From NCBI GenBank assembly GCA_018907035.1, contig JACCIC010000228.1, positions 685,501 through 749,500 of the forward strand: DNA of 64,000 nt. The letters run 5' to 3'. This DNA is from Sycobia sp. Sy_11 (lineage: Eukaryota; Arthropoda; Insecta; Hymenoptera; Epichrysomallidae). The notes beneath the pieces were generated by a model. The model did not search any database, had not been told where the DNA came from, and worked only from the letters and a program-made list of their open reading frames with translations. This document shows, in pieces, positions 56,190 through 64,000 of the stretch. A program made the translations under genes and the position numbers. Within the stretch, counting starts at the first letter, position 1; the number at the start of each line of letters is the position of its first letter.

Positions 56190-57200
56190 GAGATCTTCGA
56201 CCAGGTAGGAGGCGGTAAGTATTACACAGTACTTCACCTCGCATCAGGATTTCATCAAATCAAGTGGATCCGAAGGATGCATACAAAACTGCATTTAGTA
56301 CTCCCTTTGGGCACTATGAATTCGTTAGAATGCCCTTCAGACTTAAAAATGCGCCCGCAACGTTCCAAAGATTTATGCATAGTCTTTTGAAAGGGCTGCA
56401 AGGCATTGCACTCTTCGTATACTTAGACGACATCGTCATATACGCCAACACATTAGAAGAGCACGAAGAAAAGATAAAATTATTATTTGACAGATTCCGA
56501 GGATCTGGTCTAAACTACAATTTGACAAGTGTGAATTTTTAAAATGAGAGATTAACTATTTAGGACACGGCTGATTGAACAAGGACTGAGCCCAGATCCA
56601 AAAAAATGTGAAGGCGTAAAAAATTTCCCACATCCCAAGAACAAGAAGAATGTCAGGCAATTTCTCGGTTTAGCCGGTTATTATCGCCGATTCATAGAAA
56701 ACTTTGTAGCAACATCGAAACCTTTGACTAAATTATCCCAAATGGATGTCCCATTCCAGTGATAAAACAGAAAATGCATTCCAGAGCCTAAAATTCATAC
56801 TATGCAACGCACCATTGCTACAGTTCCCCGATCTCACACAACGATTTAATATAACTACAGACGTGTCGGGATACTCAGAGGGGTTCTGTCATAAGGAGAA
56901 ATCGAAAGGGATAAACCTATCGCGTATACTTTAGGAGTACTTCGTAATGCAGAATTAAACTACGAAGTGTATGAAAAAGAAGCATTAGCCATTACACAGT
57001 GTGAAAACATTTCGGCCGTACATTTATGGTAGAAAAATTACAATTATAACGGACCATCAGTCGTTAATGATTCAAAAAAGCCGACTTGAACACACACGTA
57101 AAAAAATGGCGCTTTAAATTGTCTGACTACGACTATACGGTTCTCTACAAACCAGGAAAATTAAATTTTAACCTTAATTTTAACCTTAATACCTTATCAT
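56190..57200 (+). pseudogene. second provirus copy: RT/RNase H remnant
   Basis: Starts inside the RT (EIFDQVGGGKYYTVL) with no gag or protease before it. Frame 56264-56542 carries DPKDAYKTAFSTPFGHYEF, MPFRLKNAPATFQRF and an intact active-site FVYLDDIVIYA. After it, frameshifts occur near 56540 and 56590. FLGLAGYYRRFIENF (about 56660) and NITTDVSGY (RNase H) can still be read. It is clearly the same family as 48600-49650, with many substitutions and indels. Confidence 0.85.
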
Positions 57201-57655
57201 TTCCCCAATAATCAATCAAAAAATGGACAGTAATCGTGTAGAGTAGAAACCCGCAGAGAATGCAACTCCACGAAAAAGAGGTAGGCCCAAGAAAGGCGCA
57301 CAAGAATTATCACAAGAATCTGAGAAACGAATGATTGACTTACCAGACCACAATAAGCCACCGGTACAAATTTCGTGCAATCAGTACGAAATTATGCTGA
57401 AAGCGAATTCGAAAAAGAAGAAAAATTTGAGGCTGAACCAACCGGCCTCTCACAAGTTCTTACGCCTGGGGAAACCAATACAAACTTTATTTCTTCGTTA
57501 GGATCAGAGCAATTAGAGCTTTCCGACGAAGATAGTATAAGAAACAAAGCACATCCTGGATATAACCAAGTAATTGAAACAAAGAAATCACTCTGTCACC
57601 GAAAAGACAGTTTGGTTCTTTTTGTCAACAATAGAAGACTAAAAAAATATTAGAA
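57201..57655 (+). pseudogene. second copy: Pol linker with AT-hook and start of macro-like module
   Basis: PRKRGRPKK at 57268-57294 reproduces the AT-hook of the first copy. Frame 57375-57653 contains ESEFEKEEKFEAEPTG and NKAHPGYNQVIETKKSLCHRKDSLVLF, the counterpart of the region just before and into the macro-like module. The frame stops there. The rest of the module (about 57656-57900) is frameshifted. Confidence 0.75.
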
Positions 57656-57944
57656 TGATACAAAATAAAACTAAATCCGACGGACTTGGGGGATATCCAA
57701 CAAATTAAAGGAGAAACGTGCAAAAACTATTTCATTTTATGCATCAAAGAATAACAACGTATACCACTTGGAACAATAAAAGAAACCATTTATAAAACCC
57801 TAGTCACACTGAAACTATTCTGGCAAAGATTATAAGCATAACTATTTTACTTGGCGTAACTATTATAAGCATTGCAAAATGCAAAGCCATAGAAAACCTA
57901 GAATGGCAATATGTACACGAACAACTGAAAATAGTGTTCGATCA

Positions 57945-59006
57945 AAAACACAAATCTCCCATTTGGTGGACATAGAGGTGTGTCCAAAACCTACAATAGA
58001 ATAAAGCAAAAATATTTCTGGGAAAACCTGAAAGATGACGTCCAACGTAGAATTCAACAGTATTTGGATGCCAGTTGAAAAAATTGGTTTGACTAAAGAC
58101 CAAACAACCAATGATAATTACAGACACACCCGGTATAGCTTTAGAAAAGGTGGCTTTAGACGTAGTAGGGCCATTAAAACCGACAAAGAATGGCAACAAT
58201 ACATTTTCACTATTCAGGATCAATTCACGAAGTTTTGTATGAGACTACCACTACGAGATACTGTCCACAACAATTGCGGACGCCTTTATTAAAAGATTTA
58301 TTTGTATATGCGGAACACCAAATGCGATTCTCACGGAGCAAGGTACGAATTTCTTAAGCAGCCTAATGAATAGGATAGCTAAACGTTTTAAAATAAACAA
58401 ATTACGAACAACGGCATTTCATTCCCAATCCAATGGCTCCTTGAAACGGTCACAACATCCCTTAGGCGAATACCTACAGCAGTATACCACAAACGACGAT
58501 GAGTGGGATAGCTGGCTTGATTTGGCTCTGCTTCACTATATCACCTGTGTACATGAAAGTACTAAGCATACTTACGAACTCGTATTCGGATGTTGAGCAA
58601 GATTACTCTCAACTGATCCACTAAGAGAAGCGGACTTACTCCCGACATATAAAAGTATGTCATAGAAAATATGATCGAATTAGTAACATGATTAAATAGT
58701 CTACAAAAAATTGCACACGAGTACTTAGTCTCATCTAAATTAAACCCACAAAAATTCAAACTAGGACATTACGTGTTCTTATTATCTGGCCCTAAGCCAG
58801 GGAAATTCAATAATCACTATTCACGGCCGCACATAATATTGGAGGTCCTGACCAAAAATAATGTTCGAATCCAAATCAACAAAAGTAGCGAAATTGTTCA
58901 CGCCAATAGACTTAGGATATCACATATTAATCGCCGATCTATAATAACAATAAAACGGGATCAAAATAACATAAAACGGGATCAAAAGGAAAAAGGGGAA
59001 AACTAA
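57945..59006 (+). pseudogene. second copy: integrase remnant
   Basis: Readable pieces in alternating frames: a HKSPI-GGHRGVSKTYNRIKQKYFW counterpart near 57950-58020; VALDVVGPLK near 58150; ILTEQGTNF near 58330, where the second catalytic Asp position is Glu; FHSQSNGSLKRSQH near 58430, where the catalytic Glu position is Lys; and a C-terminal MFLLSGPKPGKFNNHYS frame (58773-59006). At least five frameshifts or stops separate them. Inactive. Confidence 0.85.
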
Positions 59007-59186
59007 GAGCGGTTCAGAATACAATTTGATCTTAATATTAATTCGTCGTAGTTCCTTATATTAGTTCCTCTTACATCCCTAGTTTTAGCTATAAACCTTC
59101 GTGCTAATAATATTATCGATATTATTTCTATTCCTAATTTAAGCTAAGAATACGTAAGAGGTTCTTTTATTTTTTCGAAACTAATA

Positions 59187-59201
59187 TTATTTTTGTTACA
59201 G
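59187..59201 (+). promoter_or_regulatory. env splice acceptor, second copy
   Basis: ttatttttgttacag ends at 59201, six bases before the env ATG, matching the first copy's acceptor at 51744-51758. Confidence 0.7.
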
Positions 59202-59206
59202 AAAAA

Positions 59207-60041
59207 ATGACGCTAAGATTCATATATTTTTTATACTTCGCCCAAATAGCAATGGGAGTAATTGAGTATGATTGTGGGTCTCCGTATACAAACATAACTG
59301 GGGTGCCACTCACAGAGGTGGGAGAATATACCATCCCAGGTAATGACGTGAAGTGTACACACCAATACGTACAATTACTACAAATTAATAAATACACAGA
59401 AACACAAATTTATCAATGCAAGATAATGTTTTATTGCGGTGCTCTATCACCTATATCTTTTGTAAGTGGAAGCAGAGCGTAATACATTTGCAAAATAGGA
59501 CAGACTAGTTGTGAAAATGCACGCATAACCGGCATAATGATAGTAGGCAATCGTATCATTATGAACTTAAAGATAAACTAAACCATGTCCACAATTTGAC
59601 GCTAGCCGGAAATGTCAATGCTGATAGTAAATGCGACGGAGCCGGCTATACTTATACGTATGTATCCTGGAACTCCGTAGTTGTACAGGCCCTAGTACTA
59701 TAACACGCATTGATAGCCGATGTAACGAAGACTTAGATCGTCATTTTAATCGACTTAAATCGGGAAGAGTATGCTTATTATGATCAGGGCGCTCAATCGA
59801 CCAAGAGGGTGGGTACACGTTTTTGAAACCGATCCCTGACGACACGTGTAAATTTAATAGATTTAGGGTTCTATTTGAAAAATTCGCACAGAAAATGACA
59901 GTCACGGAATTCGACGAAAACCAAACGGTGTACCCCGAAGAATTCGAGCACAGGATTTTATATCTCACAGAAATATTCAAGCATAGGGATAACAGAACAT
60001 CAATAATAAAAGATAGAACAAGAGGTGAATTCATTAAATAA
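59207..60041 (+). pseudogene. second copy: envelope glycoprotein remnant
   Basis: The ATG at 59207 begins a signal peptide and YDCGSPYTNITGV, homologous to the first copy's env. A stop after FVSGSRA (59480) and several shifts follow. The region around GYTFLKPIPDDTCKFNRF is open again (59823-60041). The protein ends in unrelated sequence after about 59945, so the C-terminal membrane part is missing. Same family as 51807-53681. Confidence 0.85.
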
Positions 60042-60208
60042 AATTTATTATTTATTAACAACTAACTTACATTTAGTTTATTTATTAAAACGGAATAGCT
60101 ACGTATATATTCACATAAGTATTTTAGCACTTTATAAATATTATTTATAATAAATTTACTCCTCGACAAATATCATTTGTTTTTCGCCTTCGTCTCTGTA
60201 CTTGTCCA

Positions 60209-60210
<2 letters not shown>

Positions 60211-60291
<81 letters not shown>

Positions 60292-60298
60292 TCTCTCT
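60211..60298. repeat. (CT)n microsatellite
   Basis: Pure CT repeat with a single TTT interruption. Confidence 0.95.
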
Positions 60299-60568
60299 TG
60301 TAACCTCTCTCTCTAGTTTCTCTACTGATTAACTACAAACACCATCGAGACCTTTACACGCCTGTAATAACATCAAGATAATATAAAAAATTACGGAAAT
60401 TCAACCTCAAGTTTGGCAATATAAAATCTTCAACATCGGTGAAATTTATCAAAATTATTTATCATGGCGTCTTTGTTTTACTTATCTTTTTACTTACTCA
60501 AACGTAGTTTTAAAATAATGATCATTAAAATACATAGCATTAGATATTTGTTTGTAATAACACTATCG

Positions 60569-60642
60569 AGAGGATAAAGCCAATATTAGACTGTAGTTAA
60601 AGTAACAACCTTAACTACAGTCTAATATTGGCTTTATCCTCT
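60569..60642. repeat. perfect foldback: 32-bp arms, 10-nt loop
   Basis: Arm 60569-60600 and arm 60611-60642 are exact reverse complements (aggataaagccaatattaga ... on one side). The loop is agtaacaacc. Confidence 0.97.
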
Positions 60643-60918
60643 TTATACTTACTCAACTAGTAACCTTAAATTAGTTAATCGGTTGTTATATTATTAAATC
60701 ATTTATTTACTTCTTACCCTAAATTATTGAATTCGACAACTCTACATTCGATATTATATACAATTCTTATCTAAATCAGCTGCGATTCTTGGAAACAGAA
60801 AATAGAATAATTTCAACATCTATATTGTCTTGCATCATATATCAGCCTATTTACCTATCCTATCCGTCTCACAAAATCTAATTTCCTAAGCAAAAACCTC
60901 TTTCCTCAAGTTATCAAT

Positions 60919-61760
60919 ATGAGTTCTTCCAAGTTGATATTAACAAGCGATGCTGTTTGCAGTGTTTGCTTTGAGCCCCCGAAAGCACTTTTATACCCTT
61001 GCAAAGAATCTAAAAAAAATTCTTACATAAAATATTTTAACTTGACGCAAGCTTCACACCACATGGGTACCAAGTTTCACATCTGCTCTTCCTCTGAGCG
61101 TAATAAAAGTGCTAGTTTATCTAACCTTTTACGTTAATCGTTGCGCTCTTGCTCCAAATCGCCCTCTAAAAAGCGGAATGAATCTATTACTGAACACATT
61201 GATTTTATTTCACAAACCCAACTGGACTTACTATTGGAAAAATGAACTAATCTACGGGGACTTGCTGGTCTTCAGGAGCGTTTGAACAATTACTTTTCTT
61301 CTTTAGAAAAACTCGTCGATAGTAAAATATCTGAAAGATAAAAGAGTCCAATCAAGCTTGCTTCTATTCGATCATTCCCTAAGAACTTTAAAGTGCATAC
61401 ATGAGTCTCTGGTTACTGAAGCCCCAAATCTTAGCGCCTCAAATCTTAGCGAACTCAAGACTATTAAATATTTCCTAAACTCTTTGAAAAATAGCAACAT
61501 TGAACTTCAACAAATCCAAAACAAGCACACACTTGCTCTGAACCAATTATCTAATAGGAAACACACTATATTACACCAAGAACCAGTTACACTACTTGAA
61601 GAATTCAAACACCAAAGTGAACTTTATATCAAATAAGCTAAATGATTTGACGTTACGACAGCAATCTTTATCTAATGATCTAAGGCGATTCCAATACATG
61701 GATTCAATAATATCCAATTTTAAAGTTCAATATCAATATTACCCAAGACAATATTATGTC
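60919..61760 (+). pseudogene. non-LTR ORF1-like protein remnant
   Basis: The ATG at 60919 opens a 72-codon frame: MSSSKLILTSDAVCSVCFEP, then Cys, His and Cys residues (LYPCKES, ASHHMGTKFHIC). This is a possible PHD-like zinc arrangement as found in ORF1 of CR1/L2-type elements. After a stop, Ser/Lys-rich and Leu/Gln-rich helical-looking frames follow (61358-61636 and shifted versions). It lies upstream of an endonuclease in the same orientation, the normal ORF1-ORF2 order. Family is tentative. Confidence 0.45.
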
Positions 61761-62269
61761 TGTCCGTATGTTGCGTTATTCTAGGAGCACTAACCAAAGT
61801 ACCTCAGCCTTCAGACAGTCAATGGATCCCAACAGACGTAGAAATCTCTCAAATCTCTCAAACCCCTCAAAAATATACTTCAACACAATCAATTTCCGTG
61901 GTCTCTATCCATTAATCTCTACAAAGAGCTCTACTTGTAACATTATCTTCACATGCCCTGCAAACGGACCTCGTAAGTCAAAAAATGAGACTTAGGCGTG
62001 CCTTGACCACTTCTATTATTCCTTCAACTAGGCCCCTGCCATGCTCGGCTTATATCTCATCTTTCTACTACAACCTTAATTTCTGCCTTCCTCCACATAT
62101 AAACTATTTAATTAGCGCGTGAAAAAAGTCGCTCTGAAAATAATAGCTTCTTGGTTTTTATACGTCAAGAATAAATATTTGTCAGGGGAAAAAATGAGAA
62201 TACCCTTACTGGTTTTACCTGCGAAGAAGAAATACATTAATTTTTATCTGCATCCCCCCACTGAACTGC

Positions 62270-62423
62270 ATAAATAATCCCTATGGAAACTTTCTTGCCT
62301 CACTCCCACCTTTCCATATAATAGCTGTCACTGAGACAAAATTTATATAATATATTGTTTATGGTCAATAAACACTTCATCGTTATACGGAATAATCGAA
62401 ATAGAAACGTAGGTAATGTTGCG

Positions 62424-62474
<51 letters not shown>

Positions 62475-62660
62475 TAATAATTTTGATGTCAATCTTTTGT
62501 GCTCTGCCACGACTGATTGGATTTCAAGACCTGCTTTCCCAGAATATATTTTGTGTGAAGTAATCCCTAGGGCCGGTGATCCTATTTTTTTAGGCGTCGT
62601 ATATAGACCATCACATGACCCTTTTATTCAAGATGTAACGTTCCTATCCCCCTCAGGATA
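62270..62660 (+). pseudogene. APE-type endonuclease start of a non-LTR element (ORF2)
   Basis: Translation near 62278 gives NPYGNFLASLPPFHIIAVTETKF (the TET motif of APE endonucleases). After a shift, IRNNRNRNVGNVALYI (62374-62424) follows, then, after an inserted (TA)n run, LLCSATTDWISRPAFPEYILCEVIPRAG and FLGVVYRPSHDPFIQ (to 62661). The Y-R-P motif is characteristic. The element is cut there; RT is absent. The microsatellite lies where a loop region is expected. Nicks target DNA in living relatives. Confidence 0.75.
62426..62471. repeat. (TA)n microsatellite inside endonuclease remnant
   Basis: TA run with open frame on both sides (translated as Ile-Tyr repeats). Confidence 0.9.
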
Positions 62661-62661
62661 G

Positions 62662-62956
62662 ACTACACGGTATTTTCCCAGGGTAGTTTGAGAGGGGTGG
62701 AAATATTTCGGGATCGGACGGCGGATCAGGATAATTTGTGTAATTGTACAAGTACACAGTATATTTTTAATAACAATAAAACATAAGTTTATTCAGCAAA
62801 TCCTCTATTTACAAGATTCTGAAATAAATACATTAGAAACAAAATAATTAATAAAAGGTAATTTACGGCTAGATTTATTTACATAATTACTTATACTTAA
62901 GTTCGCATTATTACCCGCGATACGTATAATAGGATGAAATAAGATAAGCATAACTC
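62662..62956. other. unassigned sequence
   Basis: GC-richer patch followed by AT-rich DNA; no gene recognised. Confidence 0.4.
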
Positions 62957-62958
62957 CG

Positions 62959-63135
62959 CTGGTCTTTTGAGGAGCGCCTCGCAACCAGGATCACGTTTAC
63001 TTAAGGATAGGTAAAATTATTAACCGTCTATCTTTTGAGGAGCGCCTCACAACAGAGATCAAGCTGATAATTTCGGAAAGTAAGTAAATGTAAAGTATAA
63101 ATAAACGGCTGGTCTTTTGAGGAGCGCCTCGCAGA
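62959..63135 (+). repeat. three copies of a 'cttttgaggagcgcctc' motif
   Basis: Copies start at about 62959, 63028 and 63109 (spacing 69 and 81 bases), each containing tcttttgaggagcgcctc(g/a)ca. The related inverted copy lies at 12234-12385. The core gaggagcgcctc is nearly self-complementary. Confidence 0.85.
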
Positions 63136-63482
63136 ATCAAACTAATAGTTTCGGACAGGATTTTCAAGATAGAGTTTATTGAGTTCTGGATAAGTTTTTA
63201 GCTCCGGGGAGAATTCATGTGAATCAACTTCGGGGCAGTTGGTTCACCGGGCGAACTCTCGATTTTGCCTTTTGCAGGCCCTTTTATAATAAAATACTTG
63301 TATAATTCCGTCGCCGCTCGTTTAATTTCTAACGAGGCGCCGAATTATAATAATTATATTAATAATAATAATTAATAATAATGATATTTAATAATAATTA
63401 TAATAATTATTATTTACCATTTGATGTTTGAACTTGCAACCGGTGTGCTGCGCACAGTGATTGTATACATGCATACGTGCTT

Positions 63483-63514
<32 letters not shown>

Positions 63515-64000
63515 CTATATATATATCGTAAGTACATTTAGTCATGTGATTTAAATGATTTAATTAAATACAGCGGGTGCATTCGTTTTCGGACACCCGT
63601 TGTATACATTGGAATATGAAAAATATGAAATACATTGCGCGCGTTCGCCTACCGCAATATTCGTTACTGGCTCGCGCTGATCGATGACAGCGTGTAGTAG
63701 TGTGTGTATGCGGCGCGTATTAGAGGGGATAGCGGCCGCCGGTCTAATACACTTGACGCGCTCTCTCTTGCCGCGCGCAGTGTATCCCCTCTATCGTATA
63801 CTTCTGGCTTAGATTAGTAGTAGAGAGAGAGACTAGGTATTGCGTTCTCTCTCTACTTGTTCGGTTTTCGGCGGTTGCGTCGACTACCTTCTTCAGTAGT
63901 CGTCGCAACCTTTGTCTATTTCCGGTATGTTTACCGCGTGATATTTAATATAATATGTACTAGTTTTAATTTAATTTTATCTTTGTAACTCAAATATACA
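63136..64000. other. right-end sequence, no gene recognised
   Basis: Mixed composition with an AAT-rich patch (63340-63415), a TA microsatellite (63487-63518) and a GC-richer end. A foldback of 15-bp arms with one mismatch lies at 63873-63910 (ggttgcgtcgactac / gtagtcgtcgcaacc). A second short inverted pair, agaggggata / tatcccctct, lies near 63722 and 63783. Possibly part of another LTR-like element. Confidence 0.4.

Larger units (their letters stand above)
60042..60918. other. AT-rich spacer with CT microsatellite and foldback
   Basis: No gene. Contains the (CT)n array at 60211-60298 and the perfect hairpin at 60569-60642, listed separately. Confidence 0.5.

Overview
The window looks like AT-rich nuclear DNA of an insect. 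It has long (TA)n, (AAT)n and (CT)n microsatellites, no operons, and a dense crowd of mostly dead transposable elements: mariner, Ty3/gypsy, Penelope-like, RNase H-bearing non-LTR and Mutator-like. An ant or other hymenopteran is my inference from this repeat mix; no species-diagnostic gene is present. Only one stretch (20240-20518, minus) looks like a host-gene exon, and I cannot name the gene.

Layout. 1-5.5 kb is AT-rich and gene-free apart from a GC-richer unidentified island (1.5-2.5 kb). 5.5-12.1 kb holds an LTR-like piece, a mariner relic with an internal inversion, and a heavily decayed Ty3/gypsy element (gypsy A). 12.2-15.7 kb is mostly simple repeat with a tRNA-like SINE head. 15.7-17.4 kb is a Penelope-like element (GIY-YIG plus RT remnants), followed by two mariner relics (17.8 and 19.3 kb). 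20.2-21.7 kb has the candidate host exon and a tandem hairpin repeat. 22.3-25.9 kb is a candidate Mutator-superfamily DNA transposon, minus strand, apparently split by an RNase H-bearing non-LTR element. 25.9-35.4 kb is a second Ty3/gypsy element (gypsy B) with an RS-rich Gag tail, a post-integrase ORF with six basic repeats and a zinc-knuckle end, then a polypurine tract and an LTR. 36.2-41.2 kb has a second copy of the Mutator-like terminus, an LTR-like repeat containing a long hairpin, a mariner and a second Penelope copy.

42-60 kb is the most remarkable part. A retrovirus-like Ty3/gypsy provirus (coding 45.4-53.7 kb) lies between ~490-bp, nearly identical direct repeats (probable LTR parts), with a nearly complete 1.29-kb mariner in its leader. 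A badly degraded second copy of the same family follows at 56.2-60.0 kb. The family carries six CCHC knuckles in Gag, two tandem retropepsin domains separated by a canonical A AAA AAC slippery site, RT-RNase H, an AT-hook linker, a macro-domain-like module, an integrase, and a glycoprotein gene that does not look like the usual insect errantivirus fusion protein. It resembles arthropod chuvirus-type (Jingchuvirales) glycoproteins instead. Both copies keep the same splice acceptor just before env. Both are broken by stops, frameshifts or altered catalytic residues, so I annotate them as genomic fossils.

60.9-62.7 kb is the 5' part of another non-LTR element (ORF1 and endonuclease). The right end (62.9-64 kb) holds a repeated 'cttttgaggagcgcctc' motif, also found inverted at 12.3 kb, plus GC-richer unexplained sequence. 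All homology calls come from reading motifs by eye; nothing was searched.
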